22,479 nucleotides of DNA. Origin: JALOAD01 sp023228995 [NCBI: Candidatus Muiribacterium halophilum]. Lineage in GTDB: Bacteria > Muiribacteriota > Muiribacteriia > Muiribacteriales. Position numbers and translations under genes: made by a program. Shown here piece by piece: positions 7,952 through 16,783 of this stretch (the stretch's first letter is position 1; each line of letters opens with the position of its first letter). Location: NCBI GenBank assembly GCA_023228995.1, contig JALOAD010000053.1, positions 1-22,479 of the forward strand, read 5' to 3'. The notes under the pieces are model-generated. The model worked only from the letters and a program-made list of their open reading frames with translations. It had not been told where the DNA came from and did not search any database.

Positions 7952-9982
7952 TTAATATAACCATTTTTCAATAGGGACAATTGCTTTATTTCCGAGTTCT
8001 AATATATTGGCTTTTAAACTATTTACTTTTTGATTGAGTAATACTGAATCTTCACTTGTCGCTACAATGCTTTGCATATTGCTTATTTTGACACTTGCTA
8101 AAGTTTTATAAAGTTGCTCTGAACTAGCTTCTTTCATTCTTTGCTGTTCTGGTTCATCAAATATTAAAAATCCAAAATGATTAGTTTTATACCAATGTGT
8201 CATATACAAAAGAGCCACTGAATATGCCCAAATTATCCGTATATTATCACTTGCAGATGATTCAAGTGTTAAATCAAATCCATCTAAAAATGGTTGATAA
8301 TTATTTTTAGTTATTTGAATTTCATGAATTTTTGTAATACTTGAATATCCATAAGATTTTAATAATTCTAAAAATTGCTCTCCAAACTTATTTATTTTTT
8401 CTATATCTTTATCCGAAAAATCATTTTGAGGTAAGTCTTCTAATTTTTCTTTATTCTCTTTATAAAGGCTAGTAATAGATATTAAATCTTGAATACAATT
8501 TTCATAAATTTCATTAAGATATTCAAGTTTTTTAATTTCATTTTCCAAATTAATTTTTTCTCTTATTGTCCCCTCTGAAATTGCTGAACTATAATTTGCA
8601 TCTTTAGTAAAACTAGATAGCAAGTCTCTTTTTTCTTTAATAATTTCTTTTATTTCATTTTCAAGTTTATTTAGTTTATTTATCCTGTGATTACTTGATT
8701 TAATTAAAATATCTATTGCATCGATTTGAGATTCTAAAAATTTTATATTTGTTTCTAAATCCATTGGTTCAAAATTTTCTTTTTGCAATGAGTCTTCCAA
8801 AGTACTTTTACAGGTAGGACATTTATGCTCTGCTAAGCTTATTTTTTCATCAGAACCTAGCTTTACAATTGTTCTAATATCCTTATAATTTTTAATACTT
8901 TTTCCTAGTTCACTAATTTGTACTTCATATTTTTTTAAATCATTTTTCTCGTTCATCAACTCAATGGTATTCTCTCTTAATTTACCATTTAAGATAATAA
9001 TCTCTTTATTGAGCAAGTCAATCTTATTTTGTAATTCTTTGTTTTCAATCTTCAAAGTTGTATTTAAATTGTATTTTTCTAATTTTTCTCTCTGTAATGA
9101 TAAAAATTGATATGACGATATTTTTTTACTTTCAAAATCAAAAACAAAATTTGGATAATCCTCTTTTTTTAGTTCAACCGTTATTGATGGAAAATTTTCA
9201 AGATAGCAGTTATACTCTTTTGTAATACTTTCCATATATTCGCTAATTTTATTCCACTCTATTTTATTTTTATCAAGCTCTTTTTTTATTTCTTTTCTAT
9301 TTAATCTATTTTGCATAACATCCAAATTTAGTAAATATTCAAAAGTTAAGTTACTAACCGCTTCAATTCCGTATATCTTAGGAATCGTTGCTTGAATACC
9401 ACTCCAACCTCTAACTTGTTCAATAAACATTAAAGGGATTAATGTTTGAATATATAAGGGAATTTGTTTATCATCATTATATTTTGGAACAAAAGGAAGT
9501 TTAATATCCATAAACTTTTCTAAAAATCTATGAAATCCTTTATCTCTTTGTGCAGCTCCATCTTGATTTAGAAAAAAATCTTCTTTTTTAAATTGATTAT
9601 TTTCATCAGTAATCAAATTACCAAAATAAACAGAAATTAAATTTGAATTTTGATTTCCAATAATTTGCCTTTTAATGGTAATAATTTCTTTATTTTCATT
9701 TTCTATTTCTAGTAAAACATAAGACTCAAGAACATTATATGTTTTATTTTCAAAGTCAATCTTTTCTTTTAAAACTGATTTCAAAACCGTGTTTCCCTGT
9801 TTAGCACTTAAAACTGCTTCAACTCCCAACGCATAGATAATCGAACTAATAATCGTAGTTTTACCAGAAGTATTTTCAGCTCTTATTACATTTAAACCTT
9901 TTTGAAATAATAAGCATTGTCCAAATGTGCCATCATTGGTAGAAATATTTATTTTTAAACCTTTTAAAGTTAATTTTTGCAT
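7952..9982 (-). CDS. Rad50/SMC-like ABC ATPase of an ABC-3C/Lamassu-like system
   Basis: 676 residues from the ATG at 9982, which has AGGTGG eight bases upstream and starts directly after the stop of the previous gene; a GTG at 9994 would add four residues. Domains: N-terminal ATPase lobe with Walker A AENTSGKTT (35-43), two coiled-coil arms (about 225-380 and 405-515), a hook-like CPTC (388-391) at their junction, and a C-terminal lobe with a signature-like SSASDN (575-580), Walker B FLIFDEPE (605-612) and a switch strand SIVATSED. Such ATPases sense or tether DNA in three-component ABC defence systems (LmuB in Lamassu). Order nuclease, middle component, ATPase fits that architecture. It is a relative rather than a proven Lamassu member. 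Confidence 0.85.
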   Translation of the reverse strand: MQKLTLKGLKINISTNDGTFGQCLLFQKGLNVIRAENTSGKTTIISSIIYALGVEAVLSAKQGNTVLKSVLKEKIDFENKTYNVLESYVLLEIENENKEIITIKRQIIGNQNSNLISVYFGNLITDENNQFKKEDFFLNQDGAAQRDKGFHRFLEKFMDIKLPFVPKYNDDKQIPLYIQTLIPLMFIEQVRGWSGIQATIPKIYGIEAVSNLTFEYLLNLDVMQNRLNRKEIKKELDKNKIEWNKISEYMESITKEYNCYLENFPSITVELKKEDYPNFVFDFESKKISSYQFLSLQREKLEKYNLNTTLKIENKELQNKIDLLNKEIIILNGKLRENTIELMNEKNDLKKYEVQISELGKSIKNYKDIRTIVKLGSDEKISLAEHKCPTCKSTLEDSLQKENFEPMDLETNIKFLESQIDAIDILIKSSNHRINKLNKLENEIKEIIKEKRDLLSSFTKDANYSSAISEGTIREKINLENEIKKLEYLNEIYENCIQDLISITSLYKENKEKLEDLPQNDFSDKDIEKINKFGEQFLELLKSYGYSSITKIHEIQITKNNYQPFLDGFDLTLESSASDNIRIIWAYSVALLYMTHWYKTNHFGFLIFDEPEQQRMKEASSEQLYKTLASVKISNMQSIVATSEDSVLLNQKVNSLKANILELGNKAIVPIEKWLY

Positions 9983-9983
9983 A

Positions 9984-10448
9984 TCAATTACCACCTATCA
10001 TCATTTTTATTTTGTCATCTGTTACTTTTCTTGAACCAATATTTTTTAAAACTTTATACTCATCTTTCAATAATTTTTCATTTATCAATTTATTAATAAA
10101 GACTTCTGCTTTTGTTGTTAACTCTAACTTTCCTTGATTTGTAAGTTGAATGAGTTTTTCACCAATACAATATTCAATGGCAATATCCAAGAATGGATCA
10201 GGTCTAATAATTTCGAATGGCAATTCATCATTTTTTAAATTTAAATCTTCAACTTTTTCTATATGCTTTACGAGCCAATTTAAATATTGAACTTGTAAAT
10301 ATGATAATCTTTTACTATGTCCATTCACTTTAAGCATCATAAGAATTACGCTTATCTTGTACATTGGTCTTAAATCAGTTGGTATCGAGATTTTCTTCTG
10401 AGAAAAAATAATCTTTTGAGAATCTTCAAACGGTAAAATATTTTCCAT
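9984..10448 (-). CDS. ABC-3C middle component-like protein
   Basis: A small helical protein. The ATG at 10448 (154 residues) has AGGA eight bases upstream; the ATG at 10466 would add six residues and overlaps the end of the nuclease gene. Helix-rich segments at about 35-80 and a C-terminal LTTKAEVFINKL helix suggest winged-helix character, as in the middle components (LmuC-like) of ABC three-component systems. It has no catalytic motif. It is wedged between the nuclease-like gene and the Rad50-like ATPase, overlapping or abutting both. The assignment rests mainly on size, fold impression and position. Confidence 0.65.
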   Translation of the reverse strand: MENILPFEDSQKIIFSQKKISIPTDLRPMYKISVILMMLKVNGHSKRLSYLQVQYLNWLVKHIEKVEDLNLKNDELPFEIIRPDPFLDIAIEYCIGEKLIQLTNQGKLELTTKAEVFINKLINEKLLKDEYKVLKNIGSRKVTDDKIKMMIGGN

Positions 10449-10458
10449 AATCATTATC

Positions 10459-11376
10459 CTATTCAAAATCTATCGGACATCTTGCCATCCAATCGGCAAT
10501 TGCCTCTTGAGCAAGATTTTCCAATAATGAAATTTCACAAACATTCATAAAATCTTTTTCTAGCTCTTCTTTGTATTCTTTTTGTATTGTTTGTAAGTCA
10601 GTAAGTTTCAAACCTAATAATGATTTTTGCTCTACAGCTCTTTCTATACTATTTTTTACTCTTGTTATTTTTTTATAAGTATCAGGATAAGATTTATTTA
10701 GTACTTCTAATTCTTCTTGACCTATAATAAAATATTTAAAAACTAAAAATGTCCATTTATTTAATTTTTCATTATCAATTTTTAAACTATCTAGTTTTAA
10801 CAACTTATTTCTAATCTTTTCAATAATCTCATTTTTAGAGCTACTAATTGATAGTAAATCTTCATTAGTCAAAGTCTTATCTATTGACTTAATACTAAAA
10901 TACTTAGTGTTTACAATATATTGAAGTTCTTCAACATATGCATTTTCTGTTTGTAAAATAATTTTAAAATCTTTTGTTAAATGTTGACTTATGGCTTTTT
11001 GAACTTCTTCTTCTTTTTTACGACAATGTTCAATTAAATTTTTACTATCGTAAGCAGGAGTAACAAAATACCAATTTTTAATAATTGCATTTCTGTTTAA
11101 TTTCTTTATTTCTAGAATATTTTTAATCAGTTTACTTATATCTTTAGTAATTTTATCTCTTTGTAATTCATACAAAGATTTAGATGAAAACTCTTCATCT
11201 TTTGGACTATAACATTGAAATAAGTCTCCATCAAAGGTAAATCCCTCAATGCCATAATCTCCACCATATCTTGCAGGTACTTCTTGATAATTATCTTTAT
11301 ATCTTAAATGAAACAATTTATTGCATATATCTTCCCAGTCCTGTCCTGATAATTCACCAAATGATTCTGTTTTCAT
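10459..11376 (-). CDS. PD-(D/E)XK-type nuclease effector of an ABC-3C/Lamassu-like system
   Basis: 305 residues from the ATG at 11376. The N-terminal 60 residues carry a restriction-endonuclease-fold pattern: Glu15 (WEDICN), the GGDYGIEG turn with Asp40, then a strand ending QCYSPK with Gln54, Tyr56 and Lys59, as in Mrr/Cap4-like nucleases with Q in place of the usual acid. The rest is helical (about 60-305) and probably contacts the ATPase partner. In Lamassu-type systems such a protein (LmuA) is the toxic effector released when the ATPase senses phage DNA. The downstream neighbours, a small protein and a Rad50-like ATPase, fit. A gap of 139 bases separates it from hsdR, so it may have its own promoter, though none is convincing. 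Confidence 0.75.
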   Translation of the reverse strand: MKTESFGELSGQDWEDICNKLFHLRYKDNYQEVPARYGGDYGIEGFTFDGDLFQCYSPKDEEFSSKSLYELQRDKITKDISKLIKNILEIKKLNRNAIIKNWYFVTPAYDSKNLIEHCRKKEEEVQKAISQHLTKDFKIILQTENAYVEELQYIVNTKYFSIKSIDKTLTNEDLLSISSSKNEIIEKIRNKLLKLDSLKIDNEKLNKWTFLVFKYFIIGQEELEVLNKSYPDTYKKITRVKNSIERAVEQKSLLGLKLTDLQTIQKEYKEELEKDFMNVCEISLLENLAQEAIADWMARCPIDFE

Positions 11377-11515
11377 CTCTTTAGCCTCACTTTACAACTT
11401 ACTCAGATTTTTTAGTTAATAAGTCCACATTACTCTCCAACTAATGTTAATTGTAGTATTTTTAATAGTCTTACCAGCTCCATAAAAACTCTTTTAGAAA
11501 TTTTAAACTAAATTA

Positions 11516-14500
11516 TCACTTATCATTAATCGTTTTATAAATTTTATTCATCATCCATTTTTTAACAACACTACCAAATGTATCATCATCAAGTATTTTG
11601 TTGAAAATTTCTTGATTATCTTCCATTCGGTCAATCAATTTTCCGATGAAAATCTCTTCAAATCCATATTTAAAATTGTCAATACTATTGTTTTTAGCTT
11701 GAGCCTGTAGTGTTTCATCTTTCATCAGTTCAGCTTCTATTTGATCAAAAAACAATTTATCTGCATCAGTAAAATCTGTATCGAACTTATCATTTAAAAT
11801 AGTTATGATTTCTGAAAGTTGAGCTTGTTCCTCTTTATCTCTTTTTATACCAGCTTCTGTAATACCTTTTAATTTAAACTGATCATCACTTTCTAGTTTT
11901 ATATGTCCTTCTTCTATTTTTTGAAGTCTATAATATTCCAAAGCCACTTCATCATCAAGTTGTAATCTCTGAGATAAGTCTCTTTTAGGTAGTTTTGTTA
12001 ATAGTAGTTTTGAATAAGCATAAAATTTCTCAAATTCAACATCTGCAAAAGGTAGTATTTGTGATAAATAAGAGTAAATATTACACCAAGTTCGTAATGA
12101 TTTTTTAAATTCATCTTGTTTTTCTTCTTCCAATCCATTGTATCTATCCACTGCTGGTTGAAGAATCGCATAAAGTTTATCTTGATCTTTATAAGTTAAT
12201 TGTTGTTTTGATTTAAAAAATACTTTTGCAAATTGGTCAATTTCTGATTGCCAAAAGATGCCCATAGTATCTAACCTAGCTTTTAAATCATAAAGGTGAT
12301 TTGGTTCGGTTTCACTTTCTAAGGTTGTATTTTTATAATACGGAGCAAATGAGTTAAATATAGTTTCTCTATCATTTGCAAAATCAAGCACAAATGTATC
12401 TTCTTTCCCAGGATGCATTCTATTGAGTCTTGATAATGTTTGAACAGCTTTTACTCCAGAGAGCTTTTTATCCACATACATTGTATGCAGTAATGGCTGG
12501 TCAAATCCAGTTTGATATTTTTCTGCAACAAGAAGTACTTGATACTCATCACTTTCAAACCTATCAGGCAACTCTTTTTCGCCAAATCCATTTAACTCAG
12601 GTTCAGTTACTCCATCAGGATAACTATCATCAACGACTTTACCAGAAAATGCTACAAGGGCTTTTATATCTGTATATTGTTTCTCTTTGATATATTTTTT
12701 AAATGCTTCAAAATATCGTAATGCATGAAGCCTTGAAGCTGTAACAACCATAGCCTTTGCTTTACCGCCAATCTTTTTAGCTACAACTTGGCGAAAATGT
12801 TCAATCATAATCTCTGTTTTTTGAGCAATGTTGTAAGGATGAAGAGATACAAATCTTCCAATAGCTTTTGTAGCCTCTTTTTTATTTAATTCAGGGTCTT
12901 CTTCTATTGTTTTTGATAGCTTATAATAAAGTTCATAGGTAGTGTAGTTTTTAAGAACATCTAAAATAAATCCCTCTTCAATAGCTTGTCTCATAGAGTA
13001 TAAGTGAAATTCACCCATTGTGCCATCATCTTTTCTTCTTCCAAAAACTTCAATTGTTTTAGCTTTTGGAGTTGCAGTAAAAGCAAAGAAGCTGATATTT
13101 TCTTGTTTTCCCCTTGCTTGAAGTGATTTTTCTATTTCAAACTCGATGCTATCTTCTTCCATACTTTGATTAAATTTCACATCTTGCTCTTGGGCTTCTT
13201 TAAGTTGTTCTTCATCATTTTTAGCATGAGTACTTAAAACTTCATTCATTTTTTTAGAAGCTTCTCCACCTTGTGAACTATGAGCTTCATCTATAATAAC
13301 TGCATATTTTCGCCCTGGTAAATCACCCACTTTTTCTAAGATAAAAGGAAATTTTTGTAATGTTGTAATAATTATCGGTGTACCATTTTTTATTGCATCA
13401 GCAAGCTGTTCTGAATGTTTATCAATTCTATCAACAACACCTTGTTTATGATCAAACTGATAAATAGTATTTTGAAGCTGTCTATCTAAAACTTTTCTAT
13501 CTGTAATAACAATCACACTATTAAAAATGATTTTATCATCGCTGTCATGCAAAGAAGAAAGCCTATAAGCACACCAAGCAATTGAGTTACTTTTACCACT
13601 TCCAGCACTGTGTTGGATTAAGTAGTTTTGTCCTACTCCTTTTTCTTTTACATCTTTTACTATCTCTCTTACAACATCTAGTTGATGATATCTAGGAAAA
13701 ATCATATTTTCTTTAGTATATTTTTTACCACCTGATACAATCTCATCTTTTTGTAGATGTATAAATCTTCCGATAATTTCAAGCCAACTATCTTTTTGTA
13801 GCACTTTTTCCCATAAATACGCTGTTTTGTATCCATTTTCATTTATTGGATTTCCTGCACCGTTATCATTTCCTAAGTTAAAAGGCAAAAATCTTGTCTT
13901 TGTTCCATCTAGTTTTGTTGTTAGATACACTTCATCGCTATCAACAGCAAAATGAACTAAAGCTCTTTTTTTAAATGAAAATATTAACTCTTTAGCATCT
14001 CTATCATTCATATATTGCCATTTTGCATTTTTGACATTTTGCCCAGTGAACTGATTTTTTAACTCCATTGTAGCAACAGGCAAACCATTTATTGATAGTA
14101 CCAAGTCAAGTGAATTTTCATTTTTAAGGCTATATCTTACTTGCCTTGTAACAGTTAAAATATTTTTATTGTAAAGCTCAAGTAATTCTTCATTTTTTTC
14201 ATTTTCAGGTTTAAAATAGCAAAGTTTAAATCGTACTCCATAATCAACTATACCATTTCTCAAAACATCAAGCATACCTCTTAAATCCAACTCTTTATAA
14301 AGCCTTGCTGTTAATTTGTTTTTTATCTCTTCACCATGATATTTTTCAAGTTTTTCCCATGAGTTTTTTTGTGTATTTTGTAAAAACTCCAAAACCTTTT
14401 CTTTATCAAATGCTAAATCTTTATTAAAAGTTTGATTATCCCCTTCAACATATCCACCATTTTCACAAAGTGAAGATATTATTGCACTTTCAAATGCATT

Positions 14501-14521
14501 TTCATTTAATATATTTGACAT
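11516..14521 (-). CDS. hsdR: type I restriction enzyme R subunit
   Basis: 1001 residues, the usual size for HsdR, the DNA-translocating and cleaving subunit. The N-terminal nuclease domain has Asp139 (SLDLVLS) and Glu153-x-Lys155 (MELKNQ). The SF2 motor follows: Walker A SAGSGKS (305-311), DEAH (411-414), FTATPK, and QTLSRLNR in the second RecA lobe. The C terminus is the helical region that contacts the methyltransferase. All motifs are intact, so it should be active. Its ATG overlaps the stop of the Ntn-hydrolase-like gene by one base (TAATG), suggesting translational coupling. Three unrelated genes separate it from hsdS. Confidence 0.97.
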   Translation of the reverse strand: MSNILNENAFESAIISSLCENGGYVEGDNQTFNKDLAFDKEKVLEFLQNTQKNSWEKLEKYHGEEIKNKLTARLYKELDLRGMLDVLRNGIVDYGVRFKLCYFKPENEKNEELLELYNKNILTVTRQVRYSLKNENSLDLVLSINGLPVATMELKNQFTGQNVKNAKWQYMNDRDAKELIFSFKKRALVHFAVDSDEVYLTTKLDGTKTRFLPFNLGNDNGAGNPINENGYKTAYLWEKVLQKDSWLEIIGRFIHLQKDEIVSGGKKYTKENMIFPRYHQLDVVREIVKDVKEKGVGQNYLIQHSAGSGKSNSIAWCAYRLSSLHDSDDKIIFNSVIVITDRKVLDRQLQNTIYQFDHKQGVVDRIDKHSEQLADAIKNGTPIIITTLQKFPFILEKVGDLPGRKYAVIIDEAHSSQGGEASKKMNEVLSTHAKNDEEQLKEAQEQDVKFNQSMEEDSIEFEIEKSLQARGKQENISFFAFTATPKAKTIEVFGRRKDDGTMGEFHLYSMRQAIEEGFILDVLKNYTTYELYYKLSKTIEEDPELNKKEATKAIGRFVSLHPYNIAQKTEIMIEHFRQVVAKKIGGKAKAMVVTASRLHALRYFEAFKKYIKEKQYTDIKALVAFSGKVVDDSYPDGVTEPELNGFGEKELPDRFESDEYQVLLVAEKYQTGFDQPLLHTMYVDKKLSGVKAVQTLSRLNRMHPGKEDTFVLDFANDRETIFNSFAPYYKNTTLESETEPNHLYDLKARLDTMGIFWQSEIDQFAKVFFKSKQQLTYKDQDKLYAILQPAVDRYNGLEEEKQDEFKKSLRTWCNIYSYLSQILPFADVEFEKFYAYSKLLLTKLPKRDLSQRLQLDDEVALEYYRLQKIEEGHIKLESDDQFKLKGITEAGIKRDKEEQAQLSEIITILNDKFDTDFTDADKLFFDQIEAELMKDETLQAQAKNNSIDNFKYGFEEIFIGKLIDRMEDNQEIFNKILDDDTFGSVVKKWMMNKIYKTINDK

Positions 14522-15492
14522 TATTCATCTACCTCACAATTTGCTTTAAAGTCTTTATAAGCCTTATCTCTAAAAATTAATTTTAATCTCTCTTTCTCTC
14601 TATCTGCTAAATCTTTCAAATAACCATCTTCATCATAACAAGTTGTAATAAATTCAAATTCTTTTAAAGTTGAAAAATCATCTAGCTTTATTTTTGTTAG
14701 TATTTCATTATCTATGACTTCAAGAGTATTTGGGTCAAAATATCTCTCTTTTGGTTTATTATGCTCCTCGAATTTTCTTCCTTGAAAATGAGGTTTATTT
14801 TGCCAATAAATTCCAAATAACTCAGAAGTACCTGAACGATAAATTTTGACAATTTGAGTAGCTCCACCAATCTCTCTGATTGATGGGTCTTGAGAAATAT
14901 CAATTAATACTCGAAGTGGTTCCATATCAACATTTGCACCAACTTCTTTTTTTTCTCGTTCTTCTTTTAATTTTTGAGCTGCAATATCTTTTTTATCACT
15001 TGGATCAACAATAAATGCACATAAGCCATCTAATGAACATTTCTCTTGTTCTGTAGGAAGATATGCTTCTGTACTTTCATTGTAGCTAACTTCCCAAATT
15101 CTAAATCTATTTTCTCTCCAGCACCATCCACAAAATAAAAATTTTACTTCAGCTCTTAGTTTGTGTATATTTTCACTTGGTATCTCATTGATGCTATTTT
15201 TTATCAAAACAGTAAAAAGCTCACTTATGTATTCTACAACTTCGATAAGAGGTGTGTAATTATTTTTAAGTCTATTATCAAGTTTTATAGAGCTAATAAG
15301 ATTTAGTATCAATGTATATGCTTTACCCGTAACTCCAACAAATGCAATCACACAATCGGTTCTTGGCAATTCAAAAAGTTTGATCCCATTTTCCCAGCTC
15401 TCACCATTGCCTGTAAAGATAGAATCTGTTGCGACGATTAGCTCTTCATCGCCATCGTTCTTTTGTCTAACCCAAGCCATACACATACTCAT
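14521..15492 (-). CDS. proteasome/HslV-like Ntn-hydrolase family protein
   Basis: 323 residues from the ATG at 15492 (AGGAG seven bases upstream, ATGA overlap with the previous stop). The N-terminal part follows HslV: a first strand MAWVR, then ATDS with Asp23, GIKLFEL with Lys38, and IAFVGVTGKA with Gly53. Asp-Lys and Lys-Gly spacings of 15 match HslV's 16 and 15. The nucleophile position is unclear: Cys4 would be first after Met removal if translation began at the second ATG (15486). The C-terminal 150 residues are charged and unrecognised, with a helical KKDIAAQKLKEEREKK stretch. It could be a protease, amidase or a dead Ntn scaffold. It is embedded in the hsd operon between the DUF1828-like gene and hsdR, overlapping both. 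Confidence 0.65.
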   Translation of the reverse strand: MSMCMAWVRQKNDGDEELIVATDSIFTGNGESWENGIKLFELPRTDCVIAFVGVTGKAYTLILNLISSIKLDNRLKNNYTPLIEVVEYISELFTVLIKNSINEIPSENIHKLRAEVKFLFCGWCWRENRFRIWEVSYNESTEAYLPTEQEKCSLDGLCAFIVDPSDKKDIAAQKLKEEREKKEVGANVDMEPLRVLIDISQDPSIREIGGATQIVKIYRSGTSELFGIYWQNKPHFQGRKFEEHNKPKERYFDPNTLEVIDNEILTKIKLDDFSTLKEFEFITTCYDEDGYLKDLADREKERLKLIFRDKAYKDFKANCEVDE

Positions 15493-16283
15493 GATCTGGC
15501 TCCTAATCGTTTATTAATCTCTTCTTTGAGAATTTTTTTATCAAAATCACCAAAATCTGGTAATGCTTTATCGCTTAATGCCATAAGTCTTTTATATTTA
15601 TTTCCTTTTGCAAACTTTGACAATTCATCAAAAATTGAAATGTTATAGAATTCGGCTTGTGGTGCTTCATAACGATAATACATCATAGACATCGTTGATT
15701 CTGTTAGTTTATTATGGTTGTTTATAGCATATATGTTGACAAATTTTTTATTGTCATTTGATAATGCAATATCAACTGGATATAAACTTTCACTATCGTA
15801 TGCTTCTATTCCTTGAGAATAAAATTTGTATTTAACATCAAAATTATTTTTAATATATTCTTTTATAATTTCTAAAAACTCTTTGATAACTATCTCTTTT
15901 TTCAAAAATATTAAATCTTGTAGCTTTATAAGTGCAGTGATATAATCCAAAACATCTTCTTGCCAATAATTAGAACTCAAGTCAATTTTTTTAATATATT
16001 TAAACTCATTTTCATCAACACCATAAGTTTTTAAAATATTCATAGCTATGTCAAGAGCATTTGATGTAGGATCATAAAAATTTTTATCAAAAAATCTATA
16101 AGTTAAAAGTTCATCATTTAGAACTAATGTTTTACTATCTTCAAGTTTTGCTACAAATGAAATAGGGTCACTATCTAATCCACCAAAAGGTGTAGTGATT
16201 TTTGCTTTAAATCTATCCCTTGGACTGATTCTGATTCTATACTTATTACAAAATTCATCAAAAATATTATTAATTTCCATCAT
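15489..16283 (-). CDS. DUF1828/DUF1829-like protein
   Basis: 264 residues from the ATG at 16283, which has AGGAG nine bases upstream and overlaps the previous stop by ATGA; the in-frame TTG at 16304 is less likely. The N-terminal 80 residues (KITTPFGGLDSDPISF, then a strand-turn LVLNDELLTYRFF) resemble the DUF1828 domain. The C-terminal part, with KFVNIYAINN followed by a helical YRYEAP region and LMALSDKALPD, resembles DUF1829. No catalytic motif is evident to me. Such proteins occur in defence or toxin-antitoxin-like contexts, function unknown. It is the middle gene of the trio inserted between hsdS and hsdR. Confidence 0.65.
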   Translation of the reverse strand: MMEINNIFDEFCNKYRIRISPRDRFKAKITTPFGGLDSDPISFVAKLEDSKTLVLNDELLTYRFFDKNFYDPTSNALDIAMNILKTYGVDENEFKYIKKIDLSSNYWQEDVLDYITALIKLQDLIFLKKEIVIKEFLEIIKEYIKNNFDVKYKFYSQGIEAYDSESLYPVDIALSNDNKKFVNIYAINNHNKLTESTMSMMYYRYEAPQAEFYNISIFDELSKFAKGNKYKRLMALSDKALPDFGDFDKKILKEEINKRLGARS

Positions 16284-16783
16284 GAGAATAAACTCCTTTG
16301 ACAATCAAGCTTATAGTCCAAACATATTGTTTTGCAAAATAATGTAACAAAGCATTTAAAATCTAAATTAATTAGTTTTTCTTCGCTTATATTTAGTACA
16401 AAAGCATCATATTTAAAGCCATCTTTTAAACAATCTTCACAGTACAAGTGTAGATGTAGCTCATTTGCTACTCTTTCTTTAAAAATCTCTTTTTTACAAT
16501 TTCTTCTATGTGCTTCATGAAAATCAAGTCGACAAATTCTAATATTATTTTTCATTAAAATAGCACTATATTCTGGAAATTCATCATCGTTGTTATGTTG
16601 CAATATTACTTTATAGTCACCGTCTATATCTAGCTTTAAAGTATAAAACTGTGGATTATTTGGTTTTAGCTTCATTCTTCTATCGATGTCACTATCTTCC
16701 AACTTTCCGCTGTTGTATGTTTTTGGTTCTCTAAGAATTTGTAAAATTTCTTCTTTTGTGTAAATATTTTCAATGAGTTTCAT
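16280..16783 (-). CDS. DUF6978-like protein
   Basis: 167 residues from the ATG at 16783, which has the strong ribosome site AGGGG five bases upstream, inside the end of hsdS (14-base overlap). A central strand-rich part (YTLKLDIDGDYKVIL) leads to ICRLDFHEAHRRN and ELHLHLY, giving a set of His residues (DFHEAHRR, LHLHLY) that could bind metal or nucleic acid. The pattern recalls DUF6978 family proteins; I cannot confirm this without a search. It is the first gene of the trio lying inside the hsd operon and overlaps the DUF1828-like gene downstream. Two Cys pairs (YCEDC, and Cys residues in the tail) are present. Function unknown. Confidence 0.6.
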   Translation of the reverse strand: MKLIENIYTKEEILQILREPKTYNSGKLEDSDIDRRMKLKPNNPQFYTLKLDIDGDYKVILQHNNDDEFPEYSAILMKNNIRICRLDFHEAHRRNCKKEIFKERVANELHLHLYCEDCLKDGFKYDAFVLNISEEKLINLDFKCFVTLFCKTICLDYKLDCQRSLFS

